A DNA stretch of 13,878 bases from Burkholderiales bacterium (lineage in GTDB: Bacteria; Pseudomonadota; Gammaproteobacteria; Burkholderiales; Ga0077523). A model generated the notes under the pieces. The model was not told where the DNA came from, searched no databases, and saw nothing but the letters and a program-made list of their open reading frames with translations. Below, in pieces: positions 6,790-13,824 of the stretch; the stretch's first letter is position 1; each line of letters begins with the position of its first letter. The DNA is taken from NCBI GenBank assembly GCA_025459035.1, contig JALORJ010000025.1, forward strand, positions 1 to 13,878, in the 5' to 3' direction. The translations under genes were made by a program, and so were the position numbers.

Positions 6790-7263
6790 TCACTTGTTCG
6801 CCTTGCGGTAAGCCTCGACGGCGGCCTTGAGCTCCTTCAGTTCCTCGCACGGGATCGGCGAGCACAGCCGGTTCAGCTCGGCCAGGTGCCATTCGGCCTT
6901 CGGCAGGTTCTTCGCGAGCAGATACGCCTCGCCGGCGTACTCGTGCGCGGCCTTGTGGCGCGGGTCGAGCTCGAGGGCGCGCGCGTACGCCGTGAACGCC
7001 GCGTCCAGACGGCCCTGCTTGCGACGGCTGAAGCCCAGCCAGTTCCACGCGTCGGCGTTACGCGGCTCGTCGGCGACCAGCTTCTCGAGCAGCGTCTGCG
7101 CGGCCGACCAGTCGGCGCGGTCGATGGCGGCCCGCGCCTGCGTCATCGCCGGGCTCGCGGCCGGCTTGTCGGTGTCGCCCATGTTGGCGACGGCGGGGGC
7201 GGCGAGCGCCGCGAGCAGCAGCAGCGCTGCGGCCGGGCGCGACCGGAAAGGGCGCAAGGGCAT
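6790..7263 (-). CDS. Secreted tetratricopeptide-repeat protein
   Basis: This protein of 157 residues has a clear signal peptide: basic MPLRPFRSR, a Leu/Ala core at 11-24 and likely cleavage after AVA (about residue 26), so it should act in the periplasm. The mature part holds about three TPR units (about 37-70, 71-104, 105-138), best seen in the middle one: ADAWNWLGFSRRKQGRLDAA followed by ALELDP. TPR repeats mediate protein-protein contacts; the partner is unknown. A Cys pair, C134 and C139, near the end of the third repeat could form a disulfide. The ATG at 7263 is chosen over the longer frame to 7320 because it gives the signal peptide and has a strong ribosome-binding site. It lies between an orphan parA and the HAD gene, all on one strand. 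Confidence 0.85.
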   Translation of the reverse strand: MPLRPFRSRPAAALLLLAALAAPAVANMGDTDKPAASPAMTQARAAIDRADWSAAQTLLEKLVADEPRNADAWNWLGFSRRKQGRLDAAFTAYARALELDPRHKAAHEYAGEAYLLAKNLPKAEWHLAELNRLCSPIPCEELKELKAAVEAYRKANK

Positions 7264-7269
7264 GGCGGG

Positions 7270-7277
7270 CTCTCCTC
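7270..7277 (-). promoter_or_regulatory. Shine-Dalgarno of the TPR gene
   Basis: Minus-strand GAGGAGAG ends 6 bases before the ATG at 7263. It decides the start of the TPR gene in favour of the signal-peptide form and against the upstream in-frame ATG at 7320. Confidence 0.75.
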
Positions 7278-7345
7278 GGGGTGGGTGCGGTGGAAGACGC
7301 CGCCGCAACGCATCAGCCACTGACCCGGACGACCGCGCGCGGTTC

Positions 7346-8113
7346 TCAGCCGTCGATGAAGTCCGAACCGACGAGTTCTTCCATCAGCGTGCGGTAGTCG
7401 GTCGCCCCCTGGCTGTCGGGCGCGAAGGTGAAGACGTCCTGGCCGTGCATCGGGCTCTCGGCCAGCGGGACCGACTCGTGGATGCGGGTCTCGCAGACCA
7501 GCCCCGGAAAGGCCATCTCGAGGTCCCACTGGATCTGCGCCGACAGCTTGCGCCGCGCGTCGAAGCGCGTGATCACGACGCGGCGCTGGAAGACGCGGCC
7601 GGTGCGCTTCTCGAGCGCGTCGAGCGCCGCGGCGATGCGGTGTGCGCCCTGCAGCGACAGGAAGTCCGCCGACACCGGAATCAGCACGCGGTCGGCGGCC
7701 ATCAGCGCGTTCAGCGTGAGCACGCCCAGCATCGGACAGCAGTCGATCAGCACCGGCGGCTTCTGCGCCCAGCCGGCCGCGTCGATGCCTTCCTTCAGGC
7801 GCCGCGCGATGCCGGCGTCGCTGCCGTAGAGCGCGTCGACCTTCGACAGGTCGAGCGACGACGGCACGACGCGCACACCCGAGCGGTTGACCCGCACGAG
7901 CTGCGACAGCGGCACGCCGTGCTGATAGAACGCGAACACGGTGCGCATCGCGGGCGTGTAGCGGTAACCCGCCGCGATCGACAGGTGCGACTGCGGGTCG
8001 AGGTCGATCGCCACCGGCGCGATGCCGTCCTGGCCCAGCGCGGCGGCCAGGTTCAACGTCGTCGTGGTCTTGCCGACGCCGCCCTTCTGGTTGAACACCG
8101 CGATGACGGCCAT
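7346..8113 (-). CDS. Orphan ParA/Soj-family ATPase
   Basis: This is a 255-residue cytoplasmic P-loop ATPase of the ParA/MinD class, which positions DNA or protein cargo by dynamic nucleoid binding. The deviant Walker A motif is KGGVGKTT (10-17) with signature K10 and catalytic K15. A' is IDLDPQ (D37, D39) and the Walker B region is VLIDCCP (D124). The last differs from the common D-x-PP in having Cys in place of the first Pro. PVSADFLSLQG (147-156) follows the family pattern. No parB, parS or scp gene is beside it. It follows the cupin gene after 9 bp and precedes the TPR gene, so it is not the chromosomal parAB locus and may position something other than the chromosome. The cargo cannot be named from this window. 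Confidence 0.9.
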   Translation of the reverse strand: MAVIAVFNQKGGVGKTTTTLNLAAALGQDGIAPVAIDLDPQSHLSIAAGYRYTPAMRTVFAFYQHGVPLSQLVRVNRSGVRVVPSSLDLSKVDALYGSDAGIARRLKEGIDAAGWAQKPPVLIDCCPMLGVLTLNALMAADRVLIPVSADFLSLQGAHRIAAALDALEKRTGRVFQRRVVITRFDARRKLSAQIQWDLEMAFPGLVCETRIHESVPLAESPMHGQDVFTFAPDSQGATDYRTLMEELVGSDFIDG

Positions 8114-8122
8114 CGACGGATC

Positions 8123-8407
8123 TCAGCGCTTCAGCTCGATCTCGACGAACGCGTACTCGAAGGCGTTCGCGTTGACGACCTCGTGCTCGACGCCGGCCGG
8201 GCGCGCGTACGACACGCCCGCCTTCAGGGCCACCTCGCGCGTGCCGTCGGGCTCGACCAGCCGCAGCACGCCGTCGGCGAGCGGCACCACCACGTAGTCC
8301 ATCGCATGACGGTGGAAACCGGTCGTCGCGCCGGGGGCGAAGCGCCACTCGGTCACCCGGACGCGGTCGTTGTCGATCTGGAGCGTCGGGACGGCAGCGG
8401 GCGGCAT
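8123..8407 (-). CDS. Small single-domain cupin protein
   Basis: This 94-residue protein is a single double-stranded beta-helix (cupin). Motif 1 is seen as GATTGFHRHAMDYVVVPL: metal-ligand-like H32 and H34, with D37 where cupins often have Glu. Motif 2 has H75 in AGVEHEVVN. It could bind a divalent metal and act as a small isomerase, dioxygenase or sensor; nothing fixes the reaction. The ATG at 8407 gives the normal N-terminus (TLQIDNDRVRVTEWRF) but has no Shine-Dalgarno; in-frame ATGs at 8455 and 8464 lack one too and would run into the opposite gene. The stop is 9 bp before parA, so the two form an operon. Its 5' end is head-to-head with the phospholipase gene. Confidence 0.82.
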   Translation of the reverse strand: MPPAAVPTLQIDNDRVRVTEWRFAPGATTGFHRHAMDYVVVPLADGVLRLVEPDGTREVALKAGVSYARPAGVEHEVVNANAFEYAFVEIELKR

Positions 8408-8414
8408 CGGGGGC

Positions 8415-8421
8415 GGGAGGA
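8415..8421 (+). promoter_or_regulatory. Shine-Dalgarno supporting the GTG start of the patatin gene
   Basis: GGGAGGA ends 5 bases before the GTG at 8427. The alternative ATG at 8463 has only AAGGG two bases away, too close for good initiation, so the GTG is preferred. Confidence 0.6.
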
Positions 8422-8426
8422 CGCGC

Positions 8427-10208
8427 GTGGCGACGAACGGGATTGACCGGATCATAAGGGTCATGGAACCGCGGGACCCACCCCTCGACCGCGCGCCGAC
8501 CGACCGGATCGCGGCCGACCTCGCGCGGCTGTACCCGGATGTCGATGCCGACTTCGTCGCCGACGCTGCGCAGGCGTTCGAGCCGGTCGCGATCGCCGGC
8601 GGCGACACGCTGGTGCGCCGCGGCGACCCGAGTGATGCGCTGTACATCGTGCTGGCCGGCCGCTTCGTCGCGTTCGACGACACCGCGCCGGATCGGCCGC
8701 TTCGGCTGGGCGAGATCGGGCGCGGCGAGCTGATCGGCGAGATGACGGTGCTGTCGGGTGCGCCGCGCACCGCGACGGTCGTGGCGCTGCGCGACGCGCG
8801 GCTGCTGCGGATCTCGAACGCCGCGTTCGTGCGCTTCATGCAGCGCCATCCGAGCGTGATGCGCCGTTTCGTCGAGGTCCTGACGCGCCGGTTGTCGACC
8901 GCGGCCGAACCGCGCGGACGGGTGGCGACGGTCGCGCTGGTCGGCGCCGGCGGGCTGCCGGCGGCGACGCTCGGTGCGTTCGCGGCGCGCCTCGCGCACG
9001 CCGTCGCGACGCGCACGACCGTGCGCAAGATCGACGCGGCCGACGCGGCGCGGGCGCATGTCCGTCCGGACGACGCGGCGGCCGACGGGCGCATCGCCGC
9101 GTGGCTGGCCGACGCCGAGGATACGCACGCGCTGCTGATCCTCGTGGCCGCCGACGCGCGCGACGCGTGGAGCCGGGTCGCGCTGCGGCACGCCGACCGT
9201 GTGCTGGTGGTGGCGCACAGCGACGCCGCCGACGCGGCGCCGGGCGCCCTCGAGGCAGCCACCGACGCCGCGCGCGACCTGCGCGGGCGCGAGCTGGTCC
9301 TGCTGTCGGCCGGCCCGCCGCGCGCCGCCGAGCGCTGGCTGCAGCCGCGACGCGTGGCTCGCCATCACTGGGTGTGCGACGCCGATGCCGGGGCGATCGA
9401 CCGGCTGGCGCGGCATCTGCTCGGTCGCTCGGTCGGGGTCGCGCTCGGCGGAGGCGGCGTGCGTGCGCTGACCGCGATCGGCGTCCTGCGCGCGTTCGAG
9501 CGCGCGCGTGTTCCGGTCGACGTCGTCGCCGGCAGCAGCATGGGCGCGGTCGTCGGGGGCCTGACCGCACTGGGGCACGACGCCGTCACGCTGCACGCGG
9601 CGCTGCGCGACGCGCTGCGTCTGCGCCCGTTCACCGGGCTTGCGTGGCCGCGTCACGCGCTGCTGTCCGGGCGTCGCCTCGCGCAGTGCATGCACACGCT
9701 GTTCGGCGCGGCGCGCATCGAGGACTGCGTCCGCCCGTTCGTGCCCGCCTGCTGCAACCTGACCGACGGCACGCTCGCCCTCCCCGAGCGCGGCCCGCTT
9801 GCGCACTGGGTGCATGCGTCGAACGCCGTGCCCGGGCTGGTACCGCCCGTGGCGCATGACGGGGCCTGGTACGTCGACGGCGCGCTGCTGGACAACGTGC
9901 CGGTCGACGCGGTGCGCGATCGCACCGCCGGCGTCGTCGTCGGCGTCAATCCCAGTCGCGGCGACGGACCGGTTCCCGACGCGTCCGGCCGCGCGCCGAC
10001 GCTCGCACGCACGCTGGTCCGGGCGATGCTTCTGGCCAGCGCGGGGCACACCCGCTCGCTGCACACCCGTGCGGCGCTGGTGCTGGAGCCGCCGATGGAG
10101 GGCATCGACGTGAACGACTGGGCGGCGCTGGACGCCGTGATCGCCGCCGGCGAAGCGCACACGCTGCGCCTGCTCGACACGTGGTCGCCGCCGGAGCGGC
10201 TGGCGTGA
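8427..10208 (+). CDS. NTE-type patatin phospholipase with cyclic-nucleotide-binding domain
   Basis: This 593-residue protein is a bacterial homologue of neuropathy target esterase (lysophospholipase/phospholipase). An N-terminal cyclic-nucleotide-binding domain (about 50-155) contains the phosphate-binding cassette region GELIGEMTVLSGAPRTATV, with the conserved Glu and Arg, so ligand binding is plausible. A middle domain (about 165-330) resembles the segment between the cNMP domains and the lipase in NTE (ALLILVAADARDAWSRVALRHADRVLVV). The patatin domain (about 335-540) has the oxyanion GGGGVR (341-346), nucleophile S371 in GSSMG and D484 in DGA. There is no transmembrane helix, unlike eukaryotic NTE. 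The start is discussed under the Shine-Dalgarno at 8415-8421; an ATG at 8463 would give 581 residues. The stop overlaps the next gene as GTGA, implying coupled translation with two lipid-modifying enzymes. Confidence 0.9.
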   Translation: MATNGIDRIIRVMEPRDPPLDRAPTDRIAADLARLYPDVDADFVADAAQAFEPVAIAGGDTLVRRGDPSDALYIVLAGRFVAFDDTAPDRPLRLGEIGRGELIGEMTVLSGAPRTATVVALRDARLLRISNAAFVRFMQRHPSVMRRFVEVLTRRLSTAAEPRGRVATVALVGAGGLPAATLGAFAARLAHAVATRTTVRKIDAADAARAHVRPDDAAADGRIAAWLADAEDTHALLILVAADARDAWSRVALRHADRVLVVAHSDAADAAPGALEAATDAARDLRGRELVLLSAGPPRAAERWLQPRRVARHHWVCDADAGAIDRLARHLLGRSVGVALGGGGVRALTAIGVLRAFERARVPVDVVAGSSMGAVVGGLTALGHDAVTLHAALRDALRLRPFTGLAWPRHALLSGRRLAQCMHTLFGAARIEDCVRPFVPACCNLTDGTLALPERGPLAHWVHASNAVPGLVPPVAHDGAWYVDGALLDNVPVDAVRDRTAGVVVGVNPSRGDGPVPDASGRAPTLARTLVRAMLLASAGHTRSLHTRAALVLEPPMEGIDVNDWAALDAVIAAGEAHTLRLLDTWSPPERLA

Positions 10209-10729
10209 TCGCGCGCATCGCGAGCCCGCTGCACCACGCGGTGACCCTGGCGCTCGCGGCGATGCTGCTCGGCCACGCGCTACCCCAGGCGTCCGCGGTG
10301 GTGCTGTTCGCGCTGCCGGTCGGCTGGCTGGTCGGCTCGTTCGCCGAGTACACGATCCACCGCTTCCTCATGCACGGGCGCACGCCGGCGGCGCGTGAGC
10401 ACGCCCGCCATCACGCGAGGCCCGACGCCGAGCAGATCGACCTGCGCTCGTGGTGTGCGCCGTTCTTCTTCTGGGCCTGCGCGTGGCTGATCGTCGTCGC
10501 GGTCACGGCCTCGCCGCCTGCCGCGGGGGTCGTCGTCGCGGGGGGCTGCCTGCAGTACTCGTGGTTCCGCTTCTTCCATCGCGTGCTGCACGCGCCGTGG
10601 CGGCCGCGCTGGCTCGATGGTGCCGCGGCCTTCCATGCGCGGCACCACGCGCATCCGCGGTCGAACTTCGGCGTCAGCGCGCGGTTCTGGGATCGCGTGT
10701 TCGGCACGTGGCGCGGGTCCGGGGCGTGA
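10205..10729 (+). CDS. Fatty acid hydroxylase / sterol desaturase family membrane protein
   Basis: This 174-residue integral membrane protein belongs to the fatty acid hydroxylase superfamily, whose members use a histidine-bound di-iron centre and O2 to hydroxylate or desaturate lipids. The His motifs are all present: H52RFLMH57, H66-A-R-H69-H70, H125RVLH129 and H144-A-R-H147-H148. Hydrophobic segments are at about 12-50 and 83-120. The GTG at 10205 overlaps the preceding stop (GTGA) and has GGAG at 10193-10196, 8 bases upstream; a GTG at 10181 would add eight residues. It is short for the family but no motif is missing. The substrate could be a fatty acyl chain, a carotenoid (carotene hydroxylases are similar in size) or another lipid. 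The neighbours suggest acyl lipids. Confidence 0.85.
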   Translation: MIARIASPLHHAVTLALAAMLLGHALPQASAVVLFALPVGWLVGSFAEYTIHRFLMHGRTPAAREHARHHARPDAEQIDLRSWCAPFFFWACAWLIVVAVTASPPAAGVVVAGGCLQYSWFRFFHRVLHAPWRPRWLDGAAAFHARHHAHPRSNFGVSARFWDRVFGTWRGSGA

Positions 10730-11874
10730 ACGCACGCGCCGACGTTCGGGCGACGCGCGCCGCGACCCCGACCGCGTTCGCGCGGCCGTTGCACGATCCG
10801 CAACCGCTCGACGATGCCCCGCGCAACGCGCTCGAGCGCGCGCTCGCGCCGTGGCTCGCGGACCGACGCGATCTGGCGATCGTGCGGGTCGTCGTGCGCT
10901 GGACGCTCGTCGTGCCGCCGGCCGGGCTCGTGCTGTTCATGCTGCCGACGTGGGCGGTCGCCGTGGCGGCGCTGCCGTGGCTTGCGCTGCTGTACGGCGT
11001 CTTCGGCGGGCCGCTGCTGCTCGCGGTGCACGCCTCGACGCATCGGCCGATCACGCGCCCCGGGCGCGCGCGGCGCGTCGAGCGCGCCGTGCGCGCCGCG
11101 CTGCTGCTGCCGTACGGCATCGCGCCGGGTCTGTACCGCGCACACCACGTCGACATGCACCACGCCGCCGACAACGGCCCGCGCGATCGCTCGAGCACGT
11201 GGCTCTATCGCCGCGACGATCCGTGGCACTTCGCGCGCTACTTCGCGCGCTTCGTCGTCGCCGAGCACCGGCCGTTCTTCCGGCAGTTGCGTGCGCTGGG
11301 TCACGGCGCGCGCGTGCCGGCGCTGATGTCCGCCGAGGGCGCGTGGCTGGCGCTGCTCGGCTGCGGGCTCGCGCTGCGCCCGGCGGCCACGCTGGTCGCC
11401 GGCGTCGCACCGTACCTGCTGACGCGCTTCTTTCTCATGGCCGGCAACTGGGCGCAGCACGCGTTCGTGCAGGCCGACCGCCCCGCCGACCCTGTCGCGA
11501 ATGCCACGGTGCTGATCAACTGCGCGCAGAACCGTCGCTGCTTCAACGACGGCTATCACGCCGTGCACCACCGCGCGCCGCGCCTGCACTGGGCGGACCT
11601 GTCGCGCCACTTCGCCGCCGACGCGGCGTTCTACGCGGAGAAGCGCGTGCTGGTGTTCGACGGCGTCTCGAACCAGCAGGTGGTGTGGTGGCGGCTGATG
11701 CGCGGCGACCTGGGCTGGCTCGCCGACCGGCTGGTGCCGATGCCGTACGTGCCCGCCGACCGCGGGGGCCGCATCGCGCTGCTCGACGCGCGGCTGCAGC
11801 CGGTCGCGGAACCGTCCGGTCGAAGCGCGAGAGAATCGATCGCCAAGGCGGTCAGCGAACGACTTTCTCGATAG
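10726..11874 (+). CDS. Membrane fatty acid desaturase
   Basis: This 382-residue integral membrane desaturase probably inserts a double bond in an acyl chain, using O2 and an external electron donor. The three histidine boxes are intact: H102-A-S-T-H106, H141-V-D-M-H145-H146 and H278-A-V-H281-H282, with an extra H245 in NWAQHAF. Hydrophobic segments at about 55-100, 205-230 and 228-242 fit a membrane-spanning core. The first 45 residues are a hydrophilic cytoplasmic leader and the last 100 a soluble tail. The GTG at 10726 overlaps the hydroxylase stop (GTGA), the second such overlap in a row; the frame is open upstream only as a shadow within that gene. No ferredoxin or reductase partner is encoded nearby. 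The chain position it acts on cannot be predicted. Confidence 0.87.
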   Translation: MNARADVRATRAATPTAFARPLHDPQPLDDAPRNALERALAPWLADRRDLAIVRVVVRWTLVVPPAGLVLFMLPTWAVAVAALPWLALLYGVFGGPLLLAVHASTHRPITRPGRARRVERAVRAALLLPYGIAPGLYRAHHVDMHHAADNGPRDRSSTWLYRRDDPWHFARYFARFVVAEHRPFFRQLRALGHGARVPALMSAEGAWLALLGCGLALRPAATLVAGVAPYLLTRFFLMAGNWAQHAFVQADRPADPVANATVLINCAQNRRCFNDGYHAVHHRAPRLHWADLSRHFAADAAFYAEKRVLVFDGVSNQQVVWWRLMRGDLGWLADRLVPMPYVPADRGGRIALLDARLQPVAEPSGRSARESIAKAVSERLSR

Positions 11875-11895
11875 ACGCGAGTCAGACGATTCGCG

Positions 11896-11913
11896 GTCGC
11901 GCGGCTGCGCGAC
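11896..11913 (+). terminator. Hairpin after the lipid operon, possible terminator
   Basis: GTCGCGC (11896-11902) and GCGCGAC (11907-11913) pair perfectly over the tetraloop GGCT, 21 bp after the desaturase stop. No T-run follows on the plus strand, so it may be a transcript-end stabiliser or a Rho-assisted stop and not a classical intrinsic terminator. Confidence 0.35.
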
Positions 11914-11942
11914 GCAGGGGGCGCGGGCAAGAATCGAGGCGT

Positions 11943-11960
11943 GTCGGACATCGCTCCGAC
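11943..11960 (+). promoter_or_regulatory. Short inverted repeat in the catalase leader
   Basis: GTCGGA (11943-11948) and TCCGAC (11955-11960) form a 6-bp inverted repeat with a 6-base spacer, just before the likely ribosome-binding site (GGAG, 11967-11970). It could be an operator or a leader hairpin. In DNA this rich in G and C, a 6-bp repeat can occur by chance. Confidence 0.25.
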
Positions 11961-11980
11961 GACCATGGAGAACCGCCTCG

Positions 11981-13435
11981 ATGACTGCGCTCACCACCGC
12001 TTCCGGCATTCCCGTCGCCGACCACCAGAACTCGCTCAGCGCGGGCCCGCGCGGCCCCTTGCTGCTGCAGGGCTTCCACCTGATCGAGAAGCTGCAGCAT
12101 TTCAACCGCGAGCGCATTCCCGAGCGCGTCGTGCACGCCAAGGGCTCGGGCGCCCACGGCACGTTCACCGTGACCCACGACATCACGCGCTGGACCAGGG
12201 CGAAGCTCTTCGCGGCGGTCGGCAAGGTGACGCCGACCTTCGTGCGTTTCTCGACGGTGGGCGGCGAGCGCGGCAGCGCCGACACCGAGCGCGACCCGCG
12301 CGGCTTCGCGATCCGCTTCTACACCGAGGACGGCAACTGGGATCTCGCCGGCAACAACACCCCGATGTTCTTCATCAAGGACCCGATCAAGTTCCCGGAC
12401 TTCGTGCACACGCAGAAGCGCGATCCGCACACCCACCTGAAATCGCCGACGATGATGTTCGACTTCTGGAGCCGGGCGCCCGAGTCGCTGCACCAGGTCA
12501 CGATGCTGTTCAGCGATCGCGGGACGCCCGACGGCTACCGCCACATGGACGGCTTCGGCAGCCACACCTTCAGCCTGATCGATGCCGCCGGCGGGCGCGT
12601 GTGGGTCAAGTGGCACCTGAAGACGCAGCAGGGCATCCGCAACCTGCCGGCGGCCGACGCGGTGCGCCTGGCCGGCGAGGACCCCGACTACGCGCAGCGC
12701 GACCTGTTCGAGGCGATCGCGCGTGGCGACTTTCCGCGGTGGACCGTGATGGTGCAGATCGCGACCGATGCCGAACTCGCGGCGTGGGAGCGGCGCACCG
12801 GCTGGAATCCGTTCGACCTGACCAAGGTGTGGCCGCACAGCGACTTCCCGCGGCACCCGGTCGGCGTGCTCGAGCTGAACCGCAACCCGGACAACTATCA
12901 CGCGGAGGTCGAGCAGGTGGCGTTCTCGCCGGCCAACGTCGTTCCCGGCATGGGCTTCTCGCCCGACAAGATGCTGCAGGGTCGACTGTTCGCGTACCAC
13001 GACGCGCAGCTCTACCGCGTCGGCACCAATCATCAGCAGCTGCCGATCAACGCGCCGAAGTGCCCGTTCCACCATCACCAGCGTGACGGCTCGATGACGC
13101 TGCACAACGGCGGCGGCGCCCTGAACTACGCCAACGTCGAGGCCTCGGGAACGTCGCCGCACGGCTTCGGCCACGGCGATCCGGGCTGGGGGTCGAGCGG
13201 GGACGCGGGGCGCTTCGATGCCCGCGGCATCGAGGACGACTTCACCCAGGCGGGCAACCTGTTCCGGCTGCTGCCGCCGGCCGAGAAGCAGAACCTGTTC
13301 GACAACCTGGCCGGACCGCTGTCGAAGTGTCCGCGCGACATCGTCGAGCGGCAGCTGGGCCACTTCGACCGCGCGGACCCCGCGTACGGCGCAGGCGTGC
13401 GTGCGGCGCTGGCGAAGCGGGGGGTCGCGGCCTGA
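11981..13435 (+). CDS. katA: Monofunctional haem catalase (small-subunit type)
   Basis: This 484-residue cytoplasmic or periplasmic-facing catalase (no signal peptide seen) disproportionates hydrogen peroxide to water and oxygen. The distal catalytic His is H52 in RVVHAKGSGAHG, with S91 in RFSTVGGERGS and N125 in AGNNTPMFF. The proximal haem ligand is Y339 in RLFAYHDAQ, with R335 before it. NHQQLPINAPKCPFHHHQRDGSM and the helical C-terminal region match small-subunit (about 480-500 residue) catalases and not the 700-residue HPII type. The ATG at 11981 has GGAG ten bases upstream. It probably has its own transcript. It may protect against peroxide from the oxygen-using enzymes upstream, which is only inference. 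The symbol follows common usage; katA versus other kat names cannot be decided. Confidence 0.95.
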   Translation: MTALTTASGIPVADHQNSLSAGPRGPLLLQGFHLIEKLQHFNRERIPERVVHAKGSGAHGTFTVTHDITRWTRAKLFAAVGKVTPTFVRFSTVGGERGSADTERDPRGFAIRFYTEDGNWDLAGNNTPMFFIKDPIKFPDFVHTQKRDPHTHLKSPTMMFDFWSRAPESLHQVTMLFSDRGTPDGYRHMDGFGSHTFSLIDAAGGRVWVKWHLKTQQGIRNLPAADAVRLAGEDPDYAQRDLFEAIARGDFPRWTVMVQIATDAELAAWERRTGWNPFDLTKVWPHSDFPRHPVGVLELNRNPDNYHAEVEQVAFSPANVVPGMGFSPDKMLQGRLFAYHDAQLYRVGTNHQQLPINAPKCPFHHHQRDGSMTLHNGGGALNYANVEASGTSPHGFGHGDPGWGSSGDAGRFDARGIEDDFTQAGNLFRLLPPAEKQNLFDNLAGPLSKCPRDIVERQLGHFDRADPAYGAGVRAALAKRGVAA

Positions 13436-13824
13436 GGCAGTGCGCAGCCGTCGGTGCGACTGTGGCGACGCGGTCGCACCGCCGCCATGTGTCGGCGCCG
13501 ACCGCGGCGGGCGGTCTGCCGCAGCACGCGGTCGCGTGACCGCGCAGGGCGGTTCGCCGTGATCGCCGCGGCCGACCGGCGCCGACCTCGGTCGGATTGA
13601 CATCGGCATGACGCCGGGCGCACGTTGCCGCCGTGTCGCGAGCAAGACCTGCGGACCGCTTGCACCCCGCATCCGCAGCCGGGCACCCGTGATCGGGCGC
13701 CCGCCAGCAGGTCGCGGCGACACGTCGGGGGAAACGCGGCCGGAGCGCATGCGCGCGTCCGCGCCGAACGTCCACGGCGCGGGCGACCGAACCGGCCAGG
13801 CCCGCCGCCCCAGCGGAGATCGCC
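13436..13824. other. 389-bp non-coding stretch after the catalase gene
   Basis: No frame here looks like a protein. It contains several inverted repeats: 13452-13460/13473-13481 (9 bp), CCGACC-TC-GGTCGG (13582-13595), CTGCGGA/TCCGCAG (13649-13655/13672-13678), and the twin decamers CGGGCACCCG (13680-13689) and CGGGCGCCCG (13694-13703). A TTGACA at 13597-13602 has no matching -10 element. It presumably carries the end of the catalase transcript and the promoter of the gene starting near 13825. Confidence 0.55.
13452..13481 (+). terminator. Hairpin after the catalase gene, possible terminator
   Basis: CGGTGCGAC (13452-13460) and GTCGCACCG (13473-13481) form a perfect 9-bp stem with a 12-base loop, starting 17 bp after the catalase stop. 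Position and stability suit a terminator, but no U-tract follows, so it may need Rho or act as a 3'-end stabiliser. Confidence 0.4.

Noticed and set aside
7143..10160. Minus-strand open frame of about 1005 codons
   Set aside because: It runs antisense through the ParA, cupin and phospholipase genes, is rich in Arg/Ala/Gly without domain-like order, and reflects the scarcity of stops in GC-rich DNA.
11875..11980. OxyR or Fur operator upstream of the catalase gene
   Set aside because: The leader is short and GC-rich; no AT-rich tetranucleotide array or Fur-like repeat is present, only short GC inverted repeats.
13597..13602. TTGACA as a -35 promoter element for the gene at 13825
   Set aside because: No AT-rich -10 hexamer lies 16-18 bases downstream; the match alone is weak evidence.
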